Of a stretch of 64,000 nt of DNA, positions 33,161-41,543 are shown in pieces. Each line of letters begins with the position of its first letter. The stretch's first letter is position 1. The notes under the pieces are model-generated. The model was not told the origin of the DNA, made no database searches, and saw nothing but the letters and a program-made list of their open reading frames with translations. The stretch is from JBGAQP01 sp044220635 (GTDB lineage: Bacteria > Pseudomonadota > Gammaproteobacteria > Burkholderiales > Usitatibacteraceae). The stretch is from assembly GCA_044220635.1 (NCBI GenBank), contig JBGAQP010000008.1, positions 73,288 through 137,287 of the forward strand, written 5' to 3'. The position numbers and the translations under genes were made by a program.

Positions 33161-33189
33161 GGCTAACTGACCGCCGGTCAGCCTGTCAA
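33161..33189 (-). promoter_or_regulatory. Promoter and operator of the TetR-RND operon
   Basis: On the minus strand a perfect -35 TTGACA (33184-33189) is followed by a 17-bp spacer and a weak -10 TTAGCC (33161-33166). The spacer contains the perfect 15-bp palindrome CTGACCGCCGGTCAG (33167-33181, plus strand), precisely filling the gap between the elements, as expected for a TetR-type operator. Confidence 0.6.
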
Positions 33190-33232
33190 GGAGGCCGGCG
33201 ACGCGACGCGCAAAACGGGGGACGAACGGGGG

Positions 33233-33706
33233 CTAACGGGGGATGACGATGCAGGTGCCGGTGCCGTGCGCGAGGAGCTTGCCGCCGGGGTCGGCGAGCT
33301 TCGCCTCGGCGAGCACGATGCGCCGCCCGCCGTGGATCACGCGGCCCTCGGCGCGCACTTCGCCCGTCGCGGCAGTCATCGGGCGCAGGTAGTTGATCTT
33401 GATGTCGAGCGTGGTGAAGCCGTGCTTCGCGTCGAGCGAGGAGAGCGCGGCGAGTGCCATGGCGCTGTCGAGGATCGCCGCGGCCCAGCCCCCGTGGACG
33501 GTGCCGATCAGGTTGTAGGAGCGCTCGTCGGGTGCGCCCGCGAGCACGATGCGCCCCGCCTCGACCTCGACGGCGCGGAACCCGAGCAGGTCGCCGATGG
33601 GCACGCCGGCGATCTCGCCCGCGACGATGCGCCGGAGATACTCGAGGCCCGTGCCGCTGCGTTCGGCGGCCGATTCGAAGGCAGGGGCGCCGGGCGGCGC
33701 CTTCAC
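33233..33706 (-). CDS. PaaI-family hot-dog thioesterase
   Basis: A 157-residue acyl-CoA thioesterase-type protein. The family motif is NLIGTVHGGWAAAILDSAMALAALS, given here in parts: NLIGTVHGGW (His-Gly-Gly) and ILDSAMA. It also has FTTLDIKINYLRPM and the final GTGTC strand. The GTG start overlaps the moeA stop by 4 bp, so it belongs to the molybdenum-cofactor operon, an unusual companion. The substrate is unknown. Confidence 0.85.
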   Translation of the reverse strand: MKAPPGAPAFESAAERSGTGLEYLRRIVAGEIAGVPIGDLLGFRAVEVEAGRIVLAGAPDERSYNLIGTVHGGWAAAILDSAMALAALSSLDAKHGFTTLDIKINYLRPMTAATGEVRAEGRVIHGGRRIVLAEAKLADPGGKLLAHGTGTCIVIPR

Positions 33707-34971
33707 ACCACGCCCTCGAGGAGCTGCACCTCGACGGGGGTTCCGGGTTCCACGTTGCCGGTCGCGTCGCCGAGGATGATGAAGCAGTTGGCCTCGCTCA
33801 TCGACTTGAGGATGCCCGAACCCTGCTCGCCCGTGGGCCGCACGGTCCAGGTGCCGTCGGCGGCGCGCTCGAGCACGCCGCGCTGGAACTCGGTGCGCCC
33901 CGGCGCCTTCTTCAGCCGCGCGCTGCACACCGCGGGAAAGGTCGGAACGGGTTCCACGGGATGGGCGCCGGCGAGCACGAGCAGGGCCTCGCGCACGAAC
34001 TGGTAGAAGGTGACCATGACCGAGACGGGGTTGCCCGGCAGGCCGAAGAAGTGCGCGCTCCCGATGCGGCCGTAGGCGAGGGGCCGCCCCGGCTTCATCG
34101 CGATCTTCCAGAACACCACCTCGCCGAGCTGGCCGAGCATCGACTTCACGAAGTCCGCCTCGCCGACCGAGACGCCGCCGCTGGTGATCACCACGTCCGC
34201 GTTGGCTGCGGCCTCGCGGAAGGCGCGCTCGAGCCGCGCGGGGTCGTCGGGGACCACGCCGAGGTCGAGCGTCTCGCAACCCAGCCGCTCGAGCATGCCG
34301 TGGAGGGTGTAGCGGTTCGAGTCGTAGATCTCGCCCTCGCCGAGCACGCTGCCGATGGAGCGCAGCTCGTCGCCCGTGGAGAAGAACGCCACGCGCAGGC
34401 GCCGGCGCACGCCGAGCTCGCCGATGCCGAGCGAGGCGACGAGGCCGAGCTCCGCGGGGCGCAGGATCCGTCCCGCCGCGATCGCGACCGAGCCCGCCTT
34501 CAGGTCCTCGCCCGCCTCGCGCACGTTCTGCCCGGTCTTCTGCCCCGGGGCGAAGGTGATCGCGGTGGCCTTCGCGGCCGCGCGCTCCTGCATCACGACC
34601 GTATCGGCGCCCTCGGGCACCACGCCCCCGGTCATGATGCGCACGCACTGTCCGGCGCCGACCCGGCCCGCGAAGGGCCGGCCGGCGAACGAGGACCCGA
34701 TCTCGGTGAGCGTGGTCTCCGAGTCGGGCTTCAGGTCCGCGCCGCGCACCGCCCATCCGTCCATCGCGGAGTTGCGGTGCGCGGGTACGTTCACGGGGGA
34801 GACCACGTCCTCGGCGAGCACGCGCCCGAGGGCGGAGCGAATCGGCAGGCGCTGCGTCGCGGTCACGGGCTCGAGGAACCGGTGGATGAAGGCCTTCGCC
34901 TTCGCCACGGGCATCGAGTTCGGGTCGTAGTCGTCGGCGCAGGAGGCCTGGGTGATGGTGGGCTTGGACAT
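33703..34971 (-). CDS. moeA: Molybdopterin molybdenumtransferase
   Basis: A 422-residue enzyme that inserts molybdate into adenylated molybdopterin. It has VPAHRNSAMDGWAVRG near residue 60, IMTGGVVPEGADTVVMQE, FFSTGDELRSIG, VITSGGVSVGEADFVK, and a C-terminal GVLERAADGTWTVRPTGEQGSGIL, all MoeA features. It lies 13 bp after the 2H phosphoesterase and overlaps PaaI by 4 bp. It makes cofactor for the formate dehydrogenase encoded divergently. Confidence 0.96.
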   Translation of the reverse strand: MSKPTITQASCADDYDPNSMPVAKAKAFIHRFLEPVTATQRLPIRSALGRVLAEDVVSPVNVPAHRNSAMDGWAVRGADLKPDSETTLTEIGSSFAGRPFAGRVGAGQCVRIMTGGVVPEGADTVVMQERAAAKATAITFAPGQKTGQNVREAGEDLKAGSVAIAAGRILRPAELGLVASLGIGELGVRRRLRVAFFSTGDELRSIGSVLGEGEIYDSNRYTLHGMLERLGCETLDLGVVPDDPARLERAFREAAANADVVITSGGVSVGEADFVKSMLGQLGEVVFWKIAMKPGRPLAYGRIGSAHFFGLPGNPVSVMVTFYQFVREALLVLAGAHPVEPVPTFPAVCSARLKKAPGRTEFQRGVLERAADGTWTVRPTGEQGSGILKSMSEANCFIILGDATGNVEPGTPVEVQLLEGVV

Positions 34972-34984
34972 GGCGCGGCGGACG

Positions 34985-35536
34985 CTAGCCCGCGAGCAGG
35001 GGGAAGGTTCCGAGACGCTCGATTCTACCGCCCGCGGGAAGGGCGAGGAGCGTGAGCGTGCGGACCACCTCCGCGAACTCGCCGCCGAGCGTGGCCCCGG
35101 CGTCGGCGAGCGCGGCCTCGAGCGCCGCGGGCGCGGCGCATCGCGCGAGGGTGATGTGCGGCTCGTAGTCGAGGTCGCGGCGCAGGTGCGGCCTCAGCGA
35201 GCGCGTGTAGAGCCGGTCGTGGAGCGCGGCGAGGGACGCCGCGCCGCGCCCGGCCATGAGGAAGACGAACTCGTTCGCGTGGGGCCGGATCGCGCGGAAG
35301 GTCGCGGGGATCGGCGGCCAGGCGGCGGCGACGCGTCGCACGTGGGTCGCGACCTGCAACGCGCTCAGGGGCGTCGGGAAGGGGAAGACCAGGGTGAGGT
35401 GCGCGGCGATCGATCCGGCCATCGGGTCGTGGCGTCTGCGGAACGCCTCGATGCGCTCGAGGCCCTCGAAGGCCGGGAACCACGCCACGGCGAATCGCGG
35501 AAGCGGCGGGCGCGGCCGGCCGGGGCGCCGCGGCAT
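34985..35536 (-). CDS. 2H-family phosphoesterase (2'-5' RNA ligase / RNA cyclic phosphodiesterase-like)
   Basis: A 183-residue member of the 2H superfamily, with the paired H-x-T motifs AHLTLVF (about residue 46) and PHITLAR (about residue 127) forming the active site. Biochemically the family opens 2',3'-cyclic phosphates or makes 2'-5' links in RNA. It is encoded between mobA and moeA with 6 and 13 bp gaps, so it is part of the cofactor operon, but no direct role there is known. Confidence 0.82.
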   Translation of the reverse strand: MPRRPGRPRPPLPRFAVAWFPAFEGLERIEAFRRRHDPMAGSIAAHLTLVFPFPTPLSALQVATHVRRVAAAWPPIPATFRAIRPHANEFVFLMAGRGAASLAALHDRLYTRSLRPHLRRDLDYEPHITLARCAAPAALEAALADAGATLGGEFAEVVRTLTLLALPAGGRIERLGTFPLLAG

Positions 35537-35542
35537 CGCGGC

Positions 35543-36139
35543 TCAGCCCGCCGGGGGCTCGAGACTCGCGAGCTCGGAGCGCGTGTTGATGTTCGCGAAC
35601 GCCCCGGCCTCGTCGTCGAAGGGCACCTCGACGACGCGCAGGCCCGCGTACCAGCGGTCGATCTTGCGCTCGCCGGCGGCGAGGAAGCGCTCGAGCGAGG
35701 CGCGCACCTCGCGGCGCATGAGGCAGAAGACCGGGTGGGGCTGCTCGCCGGTCTTCGCGACCGCGAGATCGGCGCCCTCGCGCTCGAGCGCGGAGCGCAG
35801 TCGCGCGACGAGATCGGTCGGCAGGAACGGCGAGTCGCAAGGCACCGTGGCGACGAGCCGGCCGCGGGCGTGGGCGAGGCCGCGCTCGAACCCGGCGAGC
35901 GGCCCCGCGTAGCCCGGGATCCCGTCGGCGATCACGCGATGGCCGAACTGCGCCCAGGCCTCGGGATTGCGGTTGGCGTTGACGAGGATCTCGTCGACCT
36001 GGGGCGCCAGCCGCTCGATCGCATGGGCGGCGAGCGCCCGGCCGCGAAAGGGCTCGAGTCCCTTGTCCACCCCGCCCATGCGGCTGCCCTGTCCGCCGGC
36101 GAGGATCACGCCGGTCACCTCAATCGTCGGGGAAGGCAT
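35543..36139 (-). CDS. mobA: Molybdenum cofactor guanylyltransferase
   Basis: A 198-residue enzyme attaching GMP to Mo-molybdopterin to form the MGD cofactor used by formate dehydrogenases. It has VILAGGQGSRMGGVDKGLE (nucleotide loop plus Lys), the metal-binding PCDSPFLP, HPVFCLMRR, and the C-terminal FANINTRSEL. The ATG start overlaps the GFA gene by 20 bp. A GTG at 36118 directly after that stop is an alternative that would remove seven residues. Confidence 0.95.
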   Translation of the reverse strand: MPSPTIEVTGVILAGGQGSRMGGVDKGLEPFRGRALAAHAIERLAPQVDEILVNANRNPEAWAQFGHRVIADGIPGYAGPLAGFERGLAHARGRLVATVPCDSPFLPTDLVARLRSALEREGADLAVAKTGEQPHPVFCLMRREVRASLERFLAAGERKIDRWYAGLRVVEVPFDDEAGAFANINTRSELASLEPPAG

Positions 36140-36512
36140 GGAACGGGGCCCAGTCGGGGCGCTCGTCGGGGAAGGAGTTGCCCTCGGGACGGCGGTCGAC
36201 GGGCGTGACGAACAGGGCGAGTGGCAGGTGCATCTCGTCGGCCCAGCGCCCGTGGGCGGACTCGAAGGCGAGGCGCGTGCCGCAGCGCGAGCAGAACTTC
36301 CGGCGCACCCCGGGGGAGGATTCGTAGTCGCGGACGAGCTCGGCGCCCTTCGTGAACCGCACCTGGGCTCTCTTGAAGCCGATCCAGGTCACCACGCCCG
36401 CGGCGTGCGCGGTGCGACAGCTCCAGCAATAGCAGTGCGCGCAGAAACGCGACGGAGGCGCCGCGGCGATCTCCACGCCGCCGCAGTGGCAGCGGGCGAT
36501 CGCCTCAGGCAT
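36120..36512 (-). CDS. GFA-family zinc protein (glutathione-dependent formaldehyde-activating-like)
   Basis: A 130-residue zinc protein of the GFA/CENP-V fold. Zinc cysteines lie in ARCHCGGV, FCAHCYCWSCR and KFCSRCGTRLAF. The family name comes from an enzyme proposed to join formaldehyde to glutathione, but most members have other or unknown roles. Its place between fdhD (8-bp overlap) and mobA makes a link to C1 metabolism attractive but unproven. Confidence 0.88.
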   Translation of the reverse strand: MPEAIARCHCGGVEIAAAPPSRFCAHCYCWSCRTAHAAGVVTWIGFKRAQVRFTKGAELVRDYESSPGVRRKFCSRCGTRLAFESAHGRWADEMHLPLALFVTPVDRRPEGNSFPDERPDWAPFHAFPDD

Positions 36513-37332
36513 GGGCCTTCGCGCCCGCGCGGACGAAGCGCTGCGCGCCGGTGAACAGCAGGTAGCGCCGGTTCACCGCCCGGCCGATCATCGTGATGCC
36601 CACCCGGCTCGCGATCTCGTGGCCCATCTTCGTGAGCCCGGAGCGCGAGACGAGGAAGGGGATGCCCATCTGCGCGGCCTTGATCACCATCTCGGAAGTG
36701 AGACGGCCGGTGGTGTAGAAGACCTTGTCCGAGCCCTCGATTCCCTCGAGCCACATCCAGCCGGCGATCGCGTCCACGGCATTGTGGCGGCCGACGTCTT
36801 CCACGAAGGTGAGGATCTCGGCGCCCCGGGCGAGCGCGCAGCCGTGGACCGCACCCGCCTGCTTGTAGATCGACTCGTGCAGGCGCACCGCATTCAGCAG
36901 GCCGAAGAGCGTTTCCTCGTCGAGGCGCGCCTCGACGGGCAGCCGGATCGACTCGATGTCGGCCATGAGGTCGCCGAAGACCGTGCCCTGGCCGCAGCCC
37001 GTGGTCGCGGTGCGCTTCTCGGTGCGCTTCGCGAGGTCCGCGAGGCCGCTCCTCGTGGTCACCGCCACGGCCTCGACGTCCCAGTCGACGTGGACGGCGA
37101 GGATGTCCTCGATGGAGTCGACGAGGCGCTGGTTGCGCAGGAACCCGATCGCGAGCGCCTCGGGGGCGGCCCCGAGCGTCATCAGCGTGACGACCTCCTG
37201 CTTGTCGACGTAGAGGGTGAGGGGGTGCTCGCCCGCGATGGGCGTGGGCTGCAGCGCGCCCGTCTCGTCGTGCGCCTCGACCGTGTAGGTCGCGGGGCGC
37301 GCCGCGCGGCTGAGGGTCGGCCGGTGGCCCAT
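36505..37332 (-). CDS. fdhD: Formate dehydrogenase accessory sulfurtransferase FdhD
   Basis: A 275-residue protein that passes sulfur from IscS to the molybdenum centre of formate dehydrogenase, which is needed for activity. It has EHPLTLYVDKQEVVTLMTLG, the TTGCGQGT cysteine loop, EDVGRHNAVDAIAGW, and TTGRLTSEMVIKAAQMGIPF. Only one Cys (not C-x2-C) is present in the loop, as in many homologues. It is 6 bp from moaA and overlaps the GFA gene by 8 bp. Confidence 0.96.
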   Translation of the reverse strand: MGHRPTLSRAARPATYTVEAHDETGALQPTPIAGEHPLTLYVDKQEVVTLMTLGAAPEALAIGFLRNQRLVDSIEDILAVHVDWDVEAVAVTTRSGLADLAKRTEKRTATTGCGQGTVFGDLMADIESIRLPVEARLDEETLFGLLNAVRLHESIYKQAGAVHGCALARGAEILTFVEDVGRHNAVDAIAGWMWLEGIEGSDKVFYTTGRLTSEMVIKAAQMGIPFLVSRSGLTKMGHEIASRVGITMIGRAVNRRYLLFTGAQRFVRAGAKAHA

Positions 37333-37338
37333 GGATGG

Positions 37339-38424
37339 CTAGCCGCCGATGTAGGACATCTCGACCTTGCGGCCGCGCGCGGTCGCCGCCGTGCGGATCT
37401 CGGAATAGCGGTCCTCGCGCCGCTGCCACACCGCGGCGATCGTGGCCGCGATCTCGGCATCGGAGGCGCCGGCGCGCAGCAGCGACTTGAGGTCGTATCC
37501 CTGCTGGGCGAAGAGGCAGGTGTAGAGCGCCCCGTCGGTCGACAGGCGCGCGCGCGTGCAGCTCGAGCAGAAGGCCTGCGTGACCGAGGAGATCACGCCG
37601 ATCTCGCCGCCGCCGTCGAGGTAGCGCCAGCGCTTGGCGACCTCGCCCGTGTACTTGCTCGTGGCGGGCTCGAGGGGAAATTCCGCGGCGATGCGCCGCA
37701 CGACCTCGGCGGAGGCGATGACGTCGTCCATCCGCCAGCCGTTGGTCGAGCCGACGTCCATGTACTCGATGAAGCGCACGATGGTGCCGGTGCCCCGGAA
37801 ATGCCGCGCCATGTCCACGATCTGGTGGTCGTTCACCCCGCGCTTGACGACCATGTTGGTCTTGACGGGCGCGAGCCCCGCGGCGCCGGCCGCCTCGATC
37901 GCCTCGAGCACCCGTGCCACCGGGAAATCGACGTCGTTCATCGCCCGGAAGGTCGCCTCGTCGAGGGAATCCAGGCTCACCGTGATGCGCGTGAGCCCCG
38001 CCTCGCGCAGCGCCTTCGCCTTGGCGGCGAGCGCGGTGCCGTTGGTGGTGAGCGTGATGTCGATGCCGGGGATCGCCGTCGCGAGCATCTCCACGAGCTT
38101 CTCGATCCCCTTGCGCAGCAGCGGCTCGCCCCCCGTCAGGCGGATCTTCGCGATGCCGAAGCCCCGGAAGACCCGCGCGAGGCGGACGATCTCCTCGAAC
38201 GTGAGCACCTCGCCGTGGGGCAGGTAGGGATAGTCCGCGTCGAACACTTCCTTCGGCATGCAGTACACGCAGCGGAAGTTGCAGCGGTCGGTGACCGAGA
38301 TGCGCAGGTCGCGGATCGGGCGCCCCAGGCCGTCCACGAGGTCGCCGGGCGCGACCGGCGTCGCGGCGGGCGGGATGGGAAGGCCCCGGCGGGCCTCGGC
38401 CAGGGCGATGACGGTCTTCGGCAC
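37339..38424 (-). CDS. moaA: GTP 3',8-cyclase (molybdenum cofactor biosynthesis)
   Basis: A 361-residue radical-SAM enzyme for the first cofactor step. The N-terminal cluster is CNFRCVYCMP. The C-terminal cluster cysteines lie in FCSSCTRARLSTDGALYTCL. GGEPLLRKG is present. The normal MoaA C-terminal Gly-Gly is seen (final SYIGG). It is the first gene of the seven-gene operon moaA-fdhD-GFA-mobA-2H-moeA-PaaI, divergent from the formate dehydrogenase operon. Confidence 0.97.
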   Translation of the reverse strand: MPKTVIALAEARRGLPIPPAATPVAPGDLVDGLGRPIRDLRISVTDRCNFRCVYCMPKEVFDADYPYLPHGEVLTFEEIVRLARVFRGFGIAKIRLTGGEPLLRKGIEKLVEMLATAIPGIDITLTTNGTALAAKAKALREAGLTRITVSLDSLDEATFRAMNDVDFPVARVLEAIEAAGAAGLAPVKTNMVVKRGVNDHQIVDMARHFRGTGTIVRFIEYMDVGSTNGWRMDDVIASAEVVRRIAAEFPLEPATSKYTGEVAKRWRYLDGGGEIGVISSVTQAFCSSCTRARLSTDGALYTCLFAQQGYDLKSLLRAGASDAEIAATIAAVWQRREDRYSEIRTAATARGRKVEMSYIGG

Positions 38425-38514
38425 GGGGTGGGATCAGGCTACGGCGTCGCGGGCAGGATAGCACGCCCGCCGTGGCGAAAAACCCCGCCGCGACTGGGGG
38501 TTAGCGGAGTGCGC

Positions 38515-38520
38515 TATAGT
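38515..38520 (+). promoter_or_regulatory. Possible -10 (TATAGT) of the formate dehydrogenase operon
   Basis: TATAGT lies 6 bp before the DUF3305 ATG, in the 102-bp divergent gap with moaA. The hexamer 17 bp upstream shows no good -35, and no FNR- or ModE-type palindrome was seen in the gap. If used, the leader would be nearly absent, or the start is a little downstream. Confidence 0.3.
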
Positions 38521-38526
38521 CGCCGC

Positions 38527-39009
38527 ATGAGCGAAAAGCCGACCTGGAAGCTCTCGGTGATCCTCGAGCGCGTGCCGACCGAGAGCCCGTGGGAGACCCA
38601 TCGCTGGCAACTCGCCGGCGTGGTGCCCGACGTCGGCGGGGAGCCGCGCGTCATCCGCGAGGCCGACGACTCGAAGTGCTGCCTGTTCCCGGGGCTCGAG
38701 GTCGCCGTGTACCGGGACGAGGCCGAGGGCTATTACCTCAACGTGAGCAGTCCCGAGCCCTGCGTCTTCGTCTCCCTTCGCACCGACGAGGGGTCCGGGG
38801 ACCCGTATCCGTTCCAGGCCACCCTGTCCTACAACGAGGCGGCGAGATGGATGGACGGCGGCGAGAAGGTGGACCGGACCGCGGCCTGGCCGGAGCTTGT
38901 CGCCGACCTGGGGGCCTGGGTGGAAGCGAACTACCGCCCCGAGCCCAAGAAGCGCCAGCGGCCGAAATCCTTCGAGGGCAAGGAGGGCCGCTTGAGGGAG
39001 CGCGGCTGA
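38527..39009 (+). CDS. DUF3305 domain protein
   Basis: A 160-residue soluble protein. The start MSEKPTWKLSVILERVPTES and the W-x-L...G-V segments match the DUF3305 family, which almost always occurs with formate dehydrogenase clusters. The C-terminus is basic (PKKRQRPKSF). Function is unknown. It opens the plus-strand operon and lies 2 bp before DUF3306. Confidence 0.8.
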   Translation: MSEKPTWKLSVILERVPTESPWETHRWQLAGVVPDVGGEPRVIREADDSKCCLFPGLEVAVYRDEAEGYYLNVSSPEPCVFVSLRTDEGSGDPYPFQATLSYNEAARWMDGGEKVDRTAAWPELVADLGAWVEANYRPEPKKRQRPKSFEGKEGRLRERG

Positions 39010-39011
39010 GC

Positions 39012-39548
39012 ATGGCGGCCGACGAGAATTTCCTTTCGCGCTGGTCACGGCGCAAGTCCGACGCGAGAACGGGAGCGGCGCAGGAGCCTCCCGCGCAGCC
39101 GGTCGCCGAGGGTGAAGCCGAATCGGCCCCCCCGCCGGCCGGCGCGCCGACGGAGTCGGTGCCGGCCCCTCTGCCCCCGGTCGAGTCCCTCACCCCCGAG
39201 TCGGACTTCGCTCCCTTCATGAAGCCCGAAGTGGACGAGGGATTGAAGCGCCAAGCCCTCAAGACCCTGTTCGCGGACGCCCGTTTCAACGTGATGGACC
39301 GGCTCGACGTCTATATCGACGACTACTCGATCCCCGACCCGATTCCCGAGTCCTGGCTCGGGCAGCTCAACCAGCTGGCCCGGCTCGGGCACTACCAGGA
39401 AAAGGAAGCGGAGGAGCCGCCCTCTGCCGAGCGGGCCGGGGATGGGGGGGAGGAGGCGAAAGACCCCGAACAATCAAGGGTTATCGCGTCCGCTCCGCCT
39501 GCGGAATCCGATACTTCCGATGCGGGAGGGCGGGGACCGGAAATATAG
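39012..39548 (+). CDS. DUF3306 domain protein
   Basis: A 178-residue protein with a conserved core FAPFMKPEVDEGLKRQALKT, then LFADARFNVMDRLDVYIDDY. Pro/Ala/Glu-rich, probably disordered ends flank it. FLSRWSRRK at the N-terminus is the family signature. Like DUF3305 it is a usual companion of formate dehydrogenase genes with no assigned role. A 162-bp gap follows. Confidence 0.82.
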   Translation: MAADENFLSRWSRRKSDARTGAAQEPPAQPVAEGEAESAPPPAGAPTESVPAPLPPVESLTPESDFAPFMKPEVDEGLKRQALKTLFADARFNVMDRLDVYIDDYSIPDPIPESWLGQLNQLARLGHYQEKEAEEPPSAERAGDGGEEAKDPEQSRVIASAPPAESDTSDAGGRGPEI

Positions 39549-39710
39549 GAACGCGGGTGCCGAAAGTGGGATTGCCCCGGGGGCATCTGGTGTAGACTTC
39601 CCCTCCATAAGTACAAATGAACCGCTTCCGCGGGAGGCGGAACGTTTCAACAACGAGAGGGGCAGCCTCCGCGCCATGTTCCGCGCCGGAGCTGCGATGA
39701 CAGCCGCGCG

Positions 39711-41531
39711 ATGAATCTGGAACATGATGAGGCAGGAACCGCGCTCGATGGCGATTCCGCTCTCGTGATCGAAGGCCGCGAGGACCTCCCCGCATTCGAG
39801 GGTCGGGGATGGACTTCCCGTTCCGAAGATTGCGCGCCCAAGATCTCCGCCCTCGCTTCGCTCGCGAATCTCGAACCTTCCGCCGCGCTCGCGCAGGTTT
39901 CCTACGTCTCCCGCGGCAACCTGCTCGTGGTCGGAGGCGACGACGCGGCGGCCGAAGCCGCGGCGCGCCTGTCCGCCTCGCTTCCCGTCACCCTGCTTCT
40001 CACGTCCCGTCCCTCGGCCCAGGCGCCGGTTCTCGCGCGGCTCGCCGAGCGCGATGCGCGCTGCGCGTTCCCCGTGTGGGCGGGTCGCCCGGCCGCGCTT
40101 TCCGGCTTTCTCGGCAACTTCACGATCACGATCGACGGCCTGACCGTGGTGCGCGAGGGCGCGGACGGCCGGGCCGCAGTTCCCGCCGGCGCGGCGCAGG
40201 CCGTCTTCGACCTGGTCCTGGACTTCTCCGATCCGCCGCTGTTCGCGATTCACACGCCGCCGCAGGGCTACTGGCGCGTGGCGGGCGACACGGCAGCCCT
40301 CGAGTCGGCCCTGGTCGAGGCCCCCGACGCGGTGGGCGAGTTCGAGAAGCCGAAGTTCTTCGGCTACCGCGACGCGATCTGCGCGCACGCCCGCTCGGGG
40401 ATCGTCGGTTGCTCGCAGTGCATCGACATCTGCTCGACCGACGCCATCCGTCCCGACGGCGACAAGGTCGCGGTCGATCCGCACCTGTGCATGGGGTGCG
40501 GCGCCTGCGCGACGGTGTGCCCCTCGGGAGCGATGAGCTACCTCTTTCCGCGCCTTGCCGATCGCGGCCTGCAATTGAAGCAACTGCTTTCGGCGTACCG
40601 GCAGGCGGGCGGGCGCGATGCCTGCATCCTGTTCCACAACGGGACCGATGGCCGGGAGCTCCTCGCGGCGGCGGCCGCGCAGGGCCGTGGGCTTCCCGCC
40701 CGCGTCATCCCCCTCGAGGCGTGGCACGTCGCCGCCATCGGCCCGGAGCTTCTGCTGAGCGCCATCGCGTTCGGCGCGAGCCAGGTGGCGGTGCTGTGCG
40801 CCGGCTCCGAATCGCCCGATTACGTGAGGGCGCTGCGCACCCAGATGGCGCTCGCCGAGACGGTCCTCGCGGGTCTGGGCTATGCCGGAACGCATTTCCT
40901 GCTCGTCGAGTCGGGGGAGCCCGGCGCGGCGACGGGAGCGCTCGCGGATCTCGAGCCGGCGCCCGCGGTCGCGATGCCCGCCACTTTCCTCGTGTCGAGC
41001 GACAAGCGCACCGCCGTCGAGTTCGCCGTCGAGCACCTCGCCCGGCACGCGCCGGCCCCGAGCCGGGAAATCGCCCTGCCCGCGGGCTCGCCTTTCGGCG
41101 AGGTGCGCGTCGATCGCGCGAAGTGCACGATGTGCATGGCCTGCGCGGGGGCCTGCCCGGAGTCGGCGCTGATGGACGGGGTGGACCAGCCGATTCTCAA
41201 GTTTCTCGAGCGCAACTGCGTGCAGTGCGGCCTTTGCGAGAGGACCTGCCCCGAGAACGCGATCACCCTCTCGCCGCGCCTGCTGCTCGCGCCGTCCGTG
41301 CGCGAGGCGCGGGTGCTGAACGAGACCCAGCCTTTCCACTGCGTGAGCTGCGGCAAGCCTTTCGGCACGAAGCAGATGGTCGACGCGATGCTCGGGCGCC
41401 TCGCAGGCCATTCCATGTTCTCGGGCGGCGAAGCCCTGCGCCGCCTGCAGATGTGCGCCGATTGCCGCGTCGTCGACATGATGTCGTCGAAGGACGAGGT
41501 TTCCGTCCTCAAGCTCGGCGGCAAGCACTGA
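39711..41531 (+). CDS. Formate-dehydrogenase-associated 4Fe-4S polyferredoxin
   Basis: A 606-residue protein with at least four ferredoxin-type cysteine motifs. CSQCIDIC (about 228) and CMGCGACATVC (about 261) lie in the N-terminal half, and CTMCMACAGAC (about 472) and CVQCGLCERTC (about 502) in the C-terminal half. A Zn-ribbon-like CVSCGKPFG and CADCR follow near the end. No export signal or membrane helix is seen. It probably moves electrons or delivers Fe-S/redox help to the dehydrogenase in the cytosol. The preceding gap has no clear Shine-Dalgarno. A 12-codon reading frame (39676-39714) overlaps the start by ATGA and could couple translation. Confidence 0.88.
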   Translation: MNLEHDEAGTALDGDSALVIEGREDLPAFEGRGWTSRSEDCAPKISALASLANLEPSAALAQVSYVSRGNLLVVGGDDAAAEAAARLSASLPVTLLLTSRPSAQAPVLARLAERDARCAFPVWAGRPAALSGFLGNFTITIDGLTVVREGADGRAAVPAGAAQAVFDLVLDFSDPPLFAIHTPPQGYWRVAGDTAALESALVEAPDAVGEFEKPKFFGYRDAICAHARSGIVGCSQCIDICSTDAIRPDGDKVAVDPHLCMGCGACATVCPSGAMSYLFPRLADRGLQLKQLLSAYRQAGGRDACILFHNGTDGRELLAAAAAQGRGLPARVIPLEAWHVAAIGPELLLSAIAFGASQVAVLCAGSESPDYVRALRTQMALAETVLAGLGYAGTHFLLVESGEPGAATGALADLEPAPAVAMPATFLVSSDKRTAVEFAVEHLARHAPAPSREIALPAGSPFGEVRVDRAKCTMCMACAGACPESALMDGVDQPILKFLERNCVQCGLCERTCPENAITLSPRLLLAPSVREARVLNETQPFHCVSCGKPFGTKQMVDAMLGRLAGHSMFSGGEALRRLQMCADCRVVDMMSSKDEVSVLKLGGKH

Positions 41532-41543
41532 CCGGCCCCGACC

